This document shows, piece by piece, positions 17,406-27,823 of a stretch of DNA of 64,000 nucleotides. A program made the translations under genes and the position numbers. Each line of letters begins with the position of its first letter. Within the stretch, counting starts at the first letter, position 1. The stretch lies in the NCBI GenBank assembly GCA_020444415.1, contig JAHLLA010000006.1, forward strand, positions 99,586 to 163,585. The letters are read 5' to 3'. The stretch comes from Bacteroidota bacterium. GTDB taxonomy: Bacteria > Bacteroidota > Bacteroidia > Bacteroidales > F082. The notes under the pieces were generated by a model. The model ran no database searches, was not told the DNA's origin, and saw only the letters and a program-made list of their open reading frames with translations.

Positions 17406-19865
17406 ATGAAAATATCCTATAATTGGCTTAAGCAATATATTGATTATGAGATCGCTCCCGAGGATTTATCATCCATCCTGACAGATATAGGTCTTGAGGT
17501 GGAAGGTATGTCAACTTTCCAGTCGATAAAAGGCGGATTGGAAGGAATTGTTATTGGCGAAGTAAAAACCTGTATCAAACATCCCAATGCCGATAAACTA
17601 AGTAAAACAGAAGTGGATATTGGCATCGGCCGTTTATTACCAATTGTTTGTGGTGCACCTAATGTGGCTGCCGGACAAAAAGTATTAGTGGCAACCGTCG
17701 GTACCAAATTATATGCCGGCGACGAATCATTTACAATCAATAAATCCAAAATACGGGGAGAAATATCGGAAGGCATGATCTGTGCCGAAGATGAATTGGG
17801 CTTGGGAACATCCCATGATGGAATAATGGTGCTTCCTGCTGAAGCAGAGGTGGGCAAAAAAGCCTGTGAATATTTTTTCGTCGAAGAAGATGTGGTGTTT
17901 GAAATCGGGCTGACACCAAACCGCGCCGATGCTACTTCACATATCGGTACTGCCCGTGATCTGGTTGCAGCACTCAACAGGATTCATAATACCCGAGATT
18001 ATACATTAAAAGTACCGCCGGTTACAAAATTTGATGTAGAAAACCACGACCTGGATATTGACGTTGTGGTTGAAGATAAAAAAGCCTGTCCCAGGTATAC
18101 CGGGGTAACCCTGTCGGGCATTCAGGTAAGCGAATCGCCTGACTGGTTGAAAAACAAACTTAATGCCCTGGGATTACGTCCAATTAACAACATCGTTGAC
18201 GTTACGAACTACGTATTGCATGAAACCGGCCAGCCACTTCATGCTTTTGATGCAAAGTATATTACCGGGAATAAAGTGGTGGTAAAGAAAATGCCACACG
18301 AGTCACCTTTTGTTACCCTGGATGAAGAAGAAAGAAAGTTGGATGCTGAAGACCTGATGATCTGCAATGCAGAAAGTGGCATGTGTATAGCCGGTGTGTT
18401 TGGAGGAATTACATCGGGTGTAACTGGATCAACCACTGATATTTTCCTTGAAAGTGCCTACTTTGATCCGACTCATATTCGTAAGACGTCGAGGAGGCAT
18501 ATGTTGCAAACAGACGCTTCTTTCCGGTTTGAGCGGGGTGCCGATCCCAATATCACTGAATATGCGCTCAAAAGAGCCATCCTGTTGATGCAGGAATTGG
18601 CAGGAGGTACCGTATCATCAGAAATCAAAGATGTTTATCCTGAACCTGTAGAAAAATGGCCTGTTGAAATCGCTTTTCCTGATGTCGACAGGTTAATAGG
18701 AAAAGTGATCGACCGGAAAACCATCAAAGAAATTTTAACAGACTTGGAAATTGAAGTAGCCGAAGAGCATAATGAAGGTTTACGGATGCTCATACCAACG
18801 TTTAAAGTAGATGTAACAAGGGACGTGGATGTGATAGAGGAAATCCTTCGTATTTATGGATACAATAATGTTGAATTTAGCGATAAGATTTATTCATCAG
18901 TGAACCTGAGGCCTGATCCGGACCTTGAGAAATTGCAGAATATGATTGCTGATTACCTCAGTTCACAGGGATTGTCTGAGATCATGAATAATTCATTGAC
19001 CAAATCCAGCTACATCGACCATTCAGATACTTATAGTAATAAAAACAGTGTTTATTTGCTCAACCCATTAAGCCAGGATCTGGATATTTTAAGGCAGTCG
19101 CTGTTATTTGGCGGCCTTGAAGTGGTGGCTTACAATGTAAACAGGCAGACGGGTAATGTTAAGCTTTATGAGTTTGGAACGGTGTATCAGAAAAAAGAAA
19201 AGTATGACCCTTCGGATGCGCTGAATAAATATCATGAAGAGAAACACCTGATGCTGATCGCCAGTGGGATCAACCAGTCAGAGAACTGGAATTCGGCTGC
19301 TTCAAAGGTGGAGGTTTTCGACCTGAAAGCGAAGGTTGAGGGTGTTTTCGCCCGACTGGGAATGGATCAAAAGAAGGTGGAACTGAAAGAAACAACCCAT
19401 GAGCTCTCGCAATATGCGCTGGGTTATTTTTATAACCAAAAATTATTAGCCGAAGTAGGTTCTGTTCATAAAAAGCAATTGAATCATTTCGATATAAAAC
19501 AGGAAGTGCTGTATGCGATTATTAATTGGGATTTGCTGATTAAATCATTACCCAAAGAAGCGCTTCAGTATGAGCCTGTGCCAAAATTTCCGGCGGTAAG
19601 AAGAGACTTGGCGATGGTGTTGGATGAGAATGTTAAATTCGATGACCTGAAAACCCGGGCTTTCAAAACAGAAAAGAAATTACTGAAATCTGTCGGGCTG
19701 TTTGATATTTACAAAGGAGATAAGATACCGCAAGGAAAAAAATCATATGCGTTGTCGTTTATTCTACAGGATAAAGAAAAAACGCTGAATGATAAAACAA
19801 TCGATAAGGCCATGAAAAGGATTCAATCGGAATTTGAACAAACTTTCAATGCTCAATTGAGATAA
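17406..19865 (+). CDS. pheT: Phenylalanine--tRNA ligase beta subunit
   Basis: An 819-residue beta subunit of the heterotetrameric PheRS. Domains in order: EMAP/OB tRNA-binding domain (about 40-150, GEVKTCIKHPNADKL), B3/B4 editing domain (about 210-390), B5 domain (about 400-475), the catalytic-like core (about 490-700) and the C-terminal FDX-ACB anticodon-binding domain (about 725-819, PKFPAVRRDLAMVLDE). Length matches the family. pheS is not adjacent, as is common in Bacteroidota. Confidence 0.97.
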   Translation: MKISYNWLKQYIDYEIAPEDLSSILTDIGLEVEGMSTFQSIKGGLEGIVIGEVKTCIKHPNADKLSKTEVDIGIGRLLPIVCGAPNVAAGQKVLVATVGTKLYAGDESFTINKSKIRGEISEGMICAEDELGLGTSHDGIMVLPAEAEVGKKACEYFFVEEDVVFEIGLTPNRADATSHIGTARDLVAALNRIHNTRDYTLKVPPVTKFDVENHDLDIDVVVEDKKACPRYTGVTLSGIQVSESPDWLKNKLNALGLRPINNIVDVTNYVLHETGQPLHAFDAKYITGNKVVVKKMPHESPFVTLDEEERKLDAEDLMICNAESGMCIAGVFGGITSGVTGSTTDIFLESAYFDPTHIRKTSRRHMLQTDASFRFERGADPNITEYALKRAILLMQELAGGTVSSEIKDVYPEPVEKWPVEIAFPDVDRLIGKVIDRKTIKEILTDLEIEVAEEHNEGLRMLIPTFKVDVTRDVDVIEEILRIYGYNNVEFSDKIYSSVNLRPDPDLEKLQNMIADYLSSQGLSEIMNNSLTKSSYIDHSDTYSNKNSVYLLNPLSQDLDILRQSLLFGGLEVVAYNVNRQTGNVKLYEFGTVYQKKEKYDPSDALNKYHEEKHLMLIASGINQSENWNSAASKVEVFDLKAKVEGVFARLGMDQKKVELKETTHELSQYALGYFYNQKLLAEVGSVHKKQLNHFDIKQEVLYAIINWDLLIKSLPKEALQYEPVPKFPAVRRDLAMVLDENVKFDDLKTRAFKTEKKLLKSVGLFDIYKGDKIPQGKKSYALSFILQDKEKTLNDKTIDKAMKRIQSEFEQTFNAQLR

Positions 19866-19910
19866 TTAGAAGAATCACTAACTTTATAAGCTAAATTACG
19901 CGAACGTCAT

Positions 19911-21134
19911 ATGGATGTACAATCAATAAAACAACGATTCGGAATAATTGGAAACTCACCTTTATTAAACCGGGCCATTGATGTTGCAGTCCAGGTGGCA
20001 CCCACCGACTTGACCGTTTTAATCACGGGTGAGAGCGGTACAGGAAAAGAAGTTTTTCCAAAGATCATCCATCAGATGAGCGCTCGCAAGCACGGTAATT
20101 ACATTGCTGTTAACTGTGGCGCCATACCGGAAGGTACGATCGACTCGGAGTTATTCGGTCATGAGAAAGGCTCCTTTACAGGCGCTCATGAAGCCCGTAA
20201 AGGATATTTTGAAGTAGCCGATGGCGGTACTATTTTCCTGGATGAAATAGCTGAACTTCCCATTTCAACGCAAGTGAGATTGTTAAGGGTGTTGGAGTCC
20301 GGTGAGTTTATGAAAGTAGGTTCTTCAAAAGTCATAAAGACGGATGTACGCGTAGTTGCTGCCACCAACGTGAACTTGCCTGAAGCGATCGAAAAAGGAG
20401 AATTCAGGCAGGATCTCTATTACCGTTTAAATACGGTGCCTATTCTTATTCCGCCATTACGCGATCGTAAAGATGATATTCATTTGTTATTTAGAAAATT
20501 CTCTGCCGATTTTGCTGAAAAGTACCGCATGCCGCCTTTGCAGTTAACGGAAGATGCGGTTAAAATATTGAGAAATTATTACTGGCGGGGCAACGTGCGG
20601 CAATTAAAGAATATTACTGAACAAATATCTATTATAGAAAGAAAAAAAGATATCGATGCTCTCATTTTAAAGCGATACCTGCCGGATGAAGGTAGAAATG
20701 ATTTACCTGTATTGTATCGGAAAAAAGAAGAAGAGCATATATCAGAAAGAGAACTGCTTTATAAAGTACTCTTCGATATGAAGAAGGATATGAATGAGCT
20801 TAAAAAAGTGGTGGATAACATGCTTGAAAAAGGTGGGGTGAAACCATCGGAACAAACAAAAGCATTATTAGTTAATGATTATCCTGATAAGGATTTCTAT
20901 CCCCGGCACGAAAAAGTTCATGATGTGGAGATTACAAATCCTGAAGATGATGATTTTGACACATATGATCCATCAGAAATCATAGAAGAGTCGCTCTCAT
21001 TGCAGGAAAAAGAAAAGGAAATGATCAAAAAAGCGCTGGAAAAACACAACGGAAAAAGAAAAGATGCTGCCCGGGAACTTGGCATTTCGGAACGAACCTT
21101 GTATCGTAAAATAAAAGAATACAATATCAAATAA
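19911..21134 (+). CDS. Sigma-54-dependent transcriptional activator (AAA+ / Fis HTH)
   Basis: A 407-residue sigma-54 activator that begins directly with the AAA+ domain and has no N-terminal receiver or sensor domain. Walker A is GESGTGKE (near 43), the sigma-54 contact loop is GSFTGAH (a Ser variant of GAFTGA), Walker B is TIFLDEIAEL and the R finger region is FRQDLYYRLN. A charged linker (about 260-350) leads to a C-terminal Fis-type helix-turn-helix (KDAARELGISERTLYRKI). Without a sensor domain its activity is probably set by level or partner proteins. Its stop TAATG overlaps the start of lptE, so it heads the lptE-secG unit. Confidence 0.9.
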   Translation: MDVQSIKQRFGIIGNSPLLNRAIDVAVQVAPTDLTVLITGESGTGKEVFPKIIHQMSARKHGNYIAVNCGAIPEGTIDSELFGHEKGSFTGAHEARKGYFEVADGGTIFLDEIAELPISTQVRLLRVLESGEFMKVGSSKVIKTDVRVVAATNVNLPEAIEKGEFRQDLYYRLNTVPILIPPLRDRKDDIHLLFRKFSADFAEKYRMPPLQLTEDAVKILRNYYWRGNVRQLKNITEQISIIERKKDIDALILKRYLPDEGRNDLPVLYRKKEEEHISERELLYKVLFDMKKDMNELKKVVDNMLEKGGVKPSEQTKALLVNDYPDKDFYPRHEKVHDVEITNPEDDDFDTYDPSEIIEESLSLQEKEKEMIKKALEKHNGKRKDAARELGISERTLYRKIKEYNIK

Positions 21135-21655
21135 TGGCATCACAAATACATAGCAAAAGTCTTCGCTGGATTACTTTGTCCTTCTTTATATTGGTCATGC
21201 ACGGATGTGGTGTGTATTCATTTACAGGAGCATCTATACCTCCCGAGGCCAAAACAATTTCTGTACAGTATTTTCCCAACAAGGCACAGCTGGTCGAACC
21301 TACTTTAAGTCCTTTTTTCACCGATAAATTGAGGGATCAGTTTACCCGGCAAACCAACCTTGAAATGGTGGACAGAAATGGCGATCTGTCCATAGAGGGT
21401 GAAATTACAGATTATAAAACAACACCCGTGGCCATCCAGGGCGATCAAACCTCAGCCCTCAACAGGCTGTCAATTACTGTCAATGTAAGGTTTGTAAATG
21501 TGTATGAACCCGATAAGGATTTTGAACAGAAATTTACTTCATTTCTCGACTATGATTCGGATGCAGATTATAATGCTATAAGAGATGAATTATTTGAAGG
21601 TGTCACTGAAATGCTCACAACAGATATTTTTAATAAAGCAGTAATTAACTGGTAA
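21134..21655 (+). CDS. lptE: LptE-family LPS-assembly lipoprotein
   Basis: A 173-residue lipoprotein with signal peptide and lipidated Cys25 (VMHGC), followed by GVYSFTGASIPPEAKTISV, the signature of Bacteroidota LptE. It should sit in the LptD barrel at the outer membrane and help insert LPS. Its ATG overlaps the preceding stop codon (TAATG), and the next gene starts one base after its stop. Confidence 0.88.
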   Translation: MASQIHSKSLRWITLSFFILVMHGCGVYSFTGASIPPEAKTISVQYFPNKAQLVEPTLSPFFTDKLRDQFTRQTNLEMVDRNGDLSIEGEITDYKTTPVAIQGDQTSALNRLSITVNVRFVNVYEPDKDFEQKFTSFLDYDSDADYNAIRDELFEGVTEMLTTDIFNKAVINW

Positions 21656-21656
21656 G

Positions 21657-22376
21657 ATGAACAAAGAACAGTTTTATGATTGTTTGAACAACAGCCAGCA
21701 ACTTACGGCCGAAATTCTCGGACAGTTAAACGGAATTGTAAATGATTTTCCCTATTGTCAGTCAGCAAGGTTGCTTTTGACAGCCACTTTGTATAAAGAA
21801 AACGATATTCGTTACGAAAAGGAATTGGCAACAACAGCCATATATGCAGGAAACAGGGGTGTTTTAAGAAGGTATATCCACCAAAAAAATGAAAAACATA
21901 CGGCTGCGCAAATTATTTTGCCTGATGAACATGCAGATGCTGAAATCAAGCAGAAAACGGAAAGTAGCGGAAATACAGAATCAGGTGCAGAAAAACCGGA
22001 TGGCATTGCAGAATTAAGAAAGATCGTGGAAGAACGCATCGTTGAAATAGAGGCAAAAGAAAAGGAAAAAACCTATGATCATAGTGACAAAACGTTACCC
22101 GACAAAACAAAAACCGACCTGATAGATGAATTCATTAAAAATGAGCCCAGTATTACAAGGCAAAAAGGTAGTTTCTTTAATCCGGTAACGGCTGCCAAAC
22201 AAAGTATTACTGATCAGGAGAATATTATCAGCGAAACACTGGCTCAAATATATATGGACCAGGGATTCGTGGATAAAGCGATTAGCACTTATAATAAATT
22301 AAGTTTGAAATATCCGGAAAAAAGTGCTTACTTTGCAGCCCTGATTGAAAAAGCAGAAAAAAAACGTGAATCTTAA
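21657..22376 (+). CDS. TPR-like protein between lptE and secG
   Basis: A 239-residue soluble protein, no signal peptide. The N-terminal part (about 1-75) looks helical, the middle (about 80-170) is charged and low complexity, and the last 50 residues contain a tetratricopeptide-like unit (ISETLAQIYMDQGFVDKAISTYNKLSLKYP). Proteins of this type occur between lptE and secG in many Bacteroidota; the function is unknown. Spacing to its neighbours (1 and 11 bases) makes one operon. Confidence 0.7.
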   Translation: MNKEQFYDCLNNSQQLTAEILGQLNGIVNDFPYCQSARLLLTATLYKENDIRYEKELATTAIYAGNRGVLRRYIHQKNEKHTAAQIILPDEHADAEIKQKTESSGNTESGAEKPDGIAELRKIVEERIVEIEAKEKEKTYDHSDKTLPDKTKTDLIDEFIKNEPSITRQKGSFFNPVTAAKQSITDQENIISETLAQIYMDQGFVDKAISTYNKLSLKYPEKSAYFAALIEKAEKKRES

Positions 22377-22387
22377 AAACATATAGG

Positions 22388-22726
22388 ATGTATTATTTTA
22401 TTTCAATATTGATTTTGGTGGTGAGTGTATTACTCGGTCTGATCGTACTGGTGCAAAACCCCAAAGGTGGCGGTTTGGCAGCTAATTTTGCCGGAACCGG
22501 TTCACAATTTATGGGCGCAAGGCAAACTGCTGACTTCCTGGAAAAAGCCAGTTGGTCACTTGCCATTGCATTGCTGGTACTCAGTTTAGCGGCGACCATG
22601 ATTGTGCCAAGAAACATCTCCGAAGTGGGTATACAGGATACACAATTAAGAGAGCAGTTGGATGATGTAAATCAAACCGCACCCATCGATTTCCAGGCGC
22701 CTCCGCCACAGGAAGATGAGAATTAA
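22388..22726 (+). CDS. secG: Preprotein translocase subunit SecG
   Basis: A 112-residue SecG with two membrane helices (about 2-22 and 50-72) separated by the conserved loop QNPKGGGLAANFAGTGSQFMG. It ends in an acidic, Pro-rich tail. It assists SecYE in export. Last gene of the unit, followed by a strong terminator. Confidence 0.93.
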   Translation: MYYFISILILVVSVLLGLIVLVQNPKGGGLAANFAGTGSQFMGARQTADFLEKASWSLAIALLVLSLAATMIVPRNISEVGIQDTQLREQLDDVNQTAPIDFQAPPPQEDEN

Positions 22727-22745
22727 AAAGAAATTGACTCAAGAA

Positions 22746-22782
22746 AATGTCAGAATGTCACAACGTTCTGACATTTTTTTTT
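22746..22782 (+). terminator. Rho-independent terminator after secG
   Basis: AATGTCAGAA (22746-22755) pairs perfectly with TTCTGACATT (22766-22775) and runs into a T tract. It separates the sigma-54/lptE/secG unit from groESL. Confidence 0.9.
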
Positions 22783-22839
22783 GTTTATCGCTTTGGCATA
22801 AAATATGACCTGCCATTTCCAAACTTTAAAATTTGAATT

Positions 22840-23115
22840 ATGACAAAAGTAAATATCAAACCACTGGGAGACCGGGTAGTAATTGAACCGGCTAAAGCAG
22901 AAGAAAAAACCGCTTCCGGAATTATTATCCCCGATACAGCAAAAGAAAAACCACAGAAAGGAACCGTTGTGGCCGTTGCTGATAATAAAGAAAATCCTTT
23001 AACAGTAAAAGTCGGCAACCAGGTGCTTTATGGAAAGTATGCCGGTACCGAAATCACCATTAACGGTGAGGACTACCTGATCATGAAGGAAGAAGATATC
23101 CTTGCAGTTATTTAG
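22840..23115 (+). CDS. groES: Co-chaperonin GroES
   Basis: A 91-residue GroES with the N-terminal [13 protein letters not shown], the mobile loop around [19 protein letters not shown] and [25 protein letters not shown] at the C-terminus. It caps the GroEL ring. groEL starts 41 bases downstream. No CIRCE (HrcA) operator is evident upstream. Confidence 0.97.
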   Translation: MTKVNIKPLGDRVVIEPAKAEEKTASGIIIPDTAKEKPQKGTVVAVADNKENPLTVKVGNQVLYGKYAGTEITINGEDYLIMKEEDILAVI

Positions 23116-23144
23116 AAAATAGAGAAATCAAACAACTAAAATAA

Positions 23145-24794
<1,650 letters not shown>

Positions 24795-24822
24795 AAACAT
24801 CAATCACATATCATATATAAAG

Positions 24823-24853
24823 AAAGACCTGTCAGCAATGGCAGGTCTTTTTT
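24823..24853 (+). terminator. Rho-independent terminator after groEL
   Basis: AAAGACCTGTC at 24823-24833 pairs with GGCAGGTCTTT at 24840-24850 (one G-T pair) around a six-base loop, then a T run. Confidence 0.9.
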
Positions 24854-24932
24854 ACTTTTAACTTGTTTTTTTGAACAATACAGAGAATCAACAGTTCATT
24901 ATTAATCTTAACTTTGTCGCAATTTGAAAAAT

Positions 24933-25478
24933 ATGATGATGAAAATAAGCATAAGCACCTTGTTCATCCTGCTCGGATTTGCGCTGATGGCCCAAAATAC
25001 CACTTCCAAATATCCCATAAATCCTGAAACCGGCCTGATCGAATTTCAGGAAGTAGTGGATGAAAATGGCACCAAGGAGGAACTTTTTAACCGCTCTATT
25101 TATTGGCTAAACGATTATTATAAAGATCCTGTAAGGGTTACTTCCCTGAGGGATATTGAAACAGGTAAAATTATCGGGCAACACCGTTTCCGGATTCATT
25201 ATACCGATGATGACGGGAATAAAATAGCCGCTGGCATGATCGGTTACGATTTCATGATCGAGTTTAAACAGGACCGTTATCGGTATACTTTGAATAATTT
25301 CCTGTTAAAGTCAGCTACGCGTCAGCCGGTAGAAAAATGGCTGGATAAAACTGACCCGGCTTATGATGTTCGCTGGAATGAATACCTGGATCAGATTGCC
25401 GAATATGCCAAAAATTGGAGCAATACACTCAAAGAAAAAATGAAACCGGAGCCCGAACAAGCACCGGACGAATGGTAA
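24933..25478 (+). CDS. DUF4468 domain exported protein
   Basis: About 181 residues with a signal peptide (ISTLFILLGFALMAQ) and then a DUF4468-type domain: GLIEFQEVVDENGTKEELFN, RSIYWLNDYY, and GKIIGQHRFRIHY. This TBP-like domain is common in exported Bacteroidota proteins of unknown function. The tail is Pro/Glu-rich. TTG 24924 is an upstream alternative; ATGs at 24933, 24936 and 24939 are in frame and all keep the signal peptide. A TAACTTTG box at 24909-24916 may be its -7 element. It precedes the mevalonate genes by 30 bases but is probably unrelated in function. Confidence 0.75.
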   Translation: MMMKISISTLFILLGFALMAQNTTSKYPINPETGLIEFQEVVDENGTKEELFNRSIYWLNDYYKDPVRVTSLRDIETGKIIGQHRFRIHYTDDDGNKIAAGMIGYDFMIEFKQDRYRYTLNNFLLKSATRQPVEKWLDKTDPAYDVRWNEYLDQIAEYAKNWSNTLKEKMKPEPEQAPDEW

Positions 25479-25508
25479 AATACCGCACGAATGTTTAGCG
25501 CATAGAAA

Positions 25509-26855
25509 ATGCCCAGAAGAAGGAAACGTGATATCATCATCAAAGGTTTTTCGAAACTTTTGAAAGAAGACAAACTCAAGATTGTCGCTGAGCTGATGGA
25601 CAAACAGGTAGAAAGCATGGAGCTGATGAAAAGTTTCTGGCATACCGACACATCAGTTCAGCAAATTTTCGATGAATTCAGTGAAAATACTATCTCAAAC
25701 TTCTACATACCTTATGGTGTGGCGCCCAACGTAATTGTAAACGACATCAATTACCTCGTACCATTGGTTATCGAGGAAAGCTCCGTTGTGGCAGCAGCGT
25801 CATCAAGTGCCAAATTCTGGTCGGAACGTGGTGGTTTTAAAGCGGAAGTAATTGATGTGATCAAAATAGGCCAGGTACATTTTACCTGGAAAGGTGACAA
25901 ACAGAAACTCATATCTGTATTTGATGATCTGAAGCTGTATCTGCGCGATTCTGTTAGAGAAATTACCGCCAATATGGAAGCCCGGGGTGGGGGTGTGATG
26001 GATTTCGAGTTGATCGATATGACCAATGAAATCGAAGGGTATTACCAGTTGCGGGTATCTTTTAACACGGTTAATTCAATGGGCGCCAATTTCATCAACT
26101 CGTGCCTCGAAGAGTTCGCCGTTGCCCTGCAATCCTTTTTCCGTGAAAACGAAATTTTTAAGGGCAACGAAAAGGAATCCTACATCATCATGTCCATCCT
26201 GTCGAACTACACACCGGAGTGTTTGGTAAAAGCCTGGGTTGAATGCGATTATAAGGATCTGGAAGAGGTAGATGAAAATATGTCGGGTGAAGAATTTGCA
26301 CAGAAATTTGAGCATGCGGTTCATATCGCCGAAATTGATGTATACCGCGCCACCACCCATAACAAAGGTATTTTTAATGGTATCGATGCAGTAGCTATCG
26401 CCACTGGTAATGATTTCAGGGCTATTGAAGCCGCCGGGCATACTTACGCTTCAAGAAGTGGTAAGTATAAAAGCCTGACAAGTGTAGAATTAAAAGATGG
26501 TAAATTCAAATACACGCTCTCGTTACCGTTGGCCATGGGAACGGTAGGCGGTTTAACCTCATTGCATCCGCTGGCGAAACATTCACTCGAAATGCTCGGT
26601 AAACCTACAGCGGAGGAATTGATGATGATCACAGCTTCGGTCGGGCTGGCGAATAATTTTTCGGCAGTGCGTTCCCTCGTTACCAAAGGAATCCAGGTAG
26701 GCCATATGAAAATGCACCTGATGAATATCCTGAATCATTTCAATGCCAATGAAGAAGAAAAGGAAAAAGCGGTTGAACATTTTATTGCTCACAAAGTGTC
26801 ATTCAATAATGTGAGCCAATTCATAAAAAATCTCCGGGAAGTTGAAGAAGAATAG
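25509..26855 (+). CDS. mvaA: Class II hydroxymethylglutaryl-CoA reductase
   Basis: A 448-residue class II (degradative-type) HMG-CoA reductase. In this pathway context it should make mevalonate from HMG-CoA. Catalytic residues are all present: Glu in VIEESSVVAAAS (about residue 90), Lys in THNKGIFNG, Asp in TGNDFRAIEAAG, and His in GIQVGHM near the C-terminus. The DAMGAN dinucleotide-binding motif of other class II enzymes reads NSMGAN here, so the cofactor contact may differ. No membrane anchor. The next gene starts inside its last codons, giving a coupled mevalonate operon. Confidence 0.92.
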   Translation: MPRRRKRDIIIKGFSKLLKEDKLKIVAELMDKQVESMELMKSFWHTDTSVQQIFDEFSENTISNFYIPYGVAPNVIVNDINYLVPLVIEESSVVAAASSSAKFWSERGGFKAEVIDVIKIGQVHFTWKGDKQKLISVFDDLKLYLRDSVREITANMEARGGGVMDFELIDMTNEIEGYYQLRVSFNTVNSMGANFINSCLEEFAVALQSFFRENEIFKGNEKESYIIMSILSNYTPECLVKAWVECDYKDLEEVDENMSGEEFAQKFEHAVHIAEIDVYRATTHNKGIFNGIDAVAIATGNDFRAIEAAGHTYASRSGKYKSLTSVELKDGKFKYTLSLPLAMGTVGGLTSLHPLAKHSLEMLGKPTAEELMMITASVGLANNFSAVRSLVTKGIQVGHMKMHLMNILNHFNANEEEKEKAVEHFIAHKVSFNNVSQFIKNLREVEEE

Positions 26856-27762
26856 CTGGTTCGCCAATGGCAAGCTTTTAATAACGGGCGAATACCTCGT
26901 GCTGGAGGGTGCGAAAGCGCTGGCCGTGCCTTTAAAACCAGGACAGCATTTCACTATCAACCAAACCGAAAGGGGTATATTGAACTGGACGGCAACATCA
27001 CCTGAAGGTACCTGGTTTAAAGCCAAGTTGAAATTACCATCTTTGGAAGTGATTGAGACAACAAGCCAGGTACGTGCTGAACGTTTGGTGTTGTTGTTGC
27101 GAAAAGCGACTGAATTGTCGGATCATTTTTTAAAAGATAACCGGGGGTTTAATGTGGAAACAAAACTTGACTTTAATCCCGAATTTGGTTTTGGTTCCAG
27201 TTCCACCCTGATCTATTGCCTGGCACAGTGGGCTCAAATCGATCCGTACAAATTGCAAAAGGAAACCTTCGGAGGTTCGGGATTTGATATTGCATGCGCT
27301 GATGCCGAAGGCCCCATCACATTTGTTAAGGATAATGATACTGTTCAAATTCAAGGTGTTGAAATTTCACCTGCCATTATAGACCACTTGTATTTCGTTT
27401 ACCTCGGCAAAAAACAGCAAACATCAAAGAGCATCCACGATTTCAGAAAAAATGCTTCCTATACTTCAACCGATATCGATACCATTACTTCAATTACAAA
27501 TCAGGTTATTAAAACCGAATCAATTGAAGAATTTGAAATATTGCTGATGGAACATGAAAAATTGATGTCGCGCATTCTGAAATCACCGACCATAAAATCA
27601 AGCTGTTTTTCAACTTTCGACGGATGTGTGAAATCCCTTGGTGCCTGGGGTGGTGATTTTGTACTTGTCAGCAGTCAATTCCAGGAAAAACAATTTGCTG
27701 AACAGATGAAAAACATGGGATTTCCAATTACCTTTTCTTATACCAATATCGTTCTCGGATAG
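26842..27762 (+). CDS. GYDIA-family GHMP kinase, candidate phosphomevalonate kinase
   Basis: A 306-residue GHMP kinase. The N-terminal GKLLITGEYLVLEGAKALAVP begins right after the start. FGFGSSSTLI is the glycine-rich ATP loop, GGSGFDIACADAEG corresponds to the GYDIA signature, and LGAWGGDFVL is motif 3. It sits between HMG-CoA reductase and the decarboxylase, with mevalonate kinase encoded separately, so it is the best candidate for the phosphomevalonate kinase step; that is inference. The start is TTG 26842, 14 bases inside mvaA. No ATG lies near the N-terminus, and a later start would delete the conserved first strand. Confidence 0.82.
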   Translation: MKKNSWFANGKLLITGEYLVLEGAKALAVPLKPGQHFTINQTERGILNWTATSPEGTWFKAKLKLPSLEVIETTSQVRAERLVLLLRKATELSDHFLKDNRGFNVETKLDFNPEFGFGSSSTLIYCLAQWAQIDPYKLQKETFGGSGFDIACADAEGPITFVKDNDTVQIQGVEISPAIIDHLYFVYLGKKQQTSKSIHDFRKNASYTSTDIDTITSITNQVIKTESIEEFEILLMEHEKLMSRILKSPTIKSSCFSTFDGCVKSLGAWGGDFVLVSSQFQEKQFAEQMKNMGFPITFSYTNIVLG

Positions 27763-27823
27763 AAAAAACACAACAAAGAGAACGACATTTTTGTGTAATT
27801 TGGCCATTCAATTATTTTTGAAA

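Noticed and set aside
17444..17977. 177-codon minus-strand ORF inside pheT
   Set aside because: Antisense to a conserved pheT region; no start context or motif.
22783..22839. CIRCE operator before groES
   Set aside because: No TTAGCACTC-N9-GAGTGCTAA-like inverted repeat is present.
26068..26090. Loss of the catalytic Asp of HMG-CoA reductase in NSMGAN
   Set aside because: This is the dinucleotide-binding motif; the catalytic Asp lies in TGNDFRA and is present.
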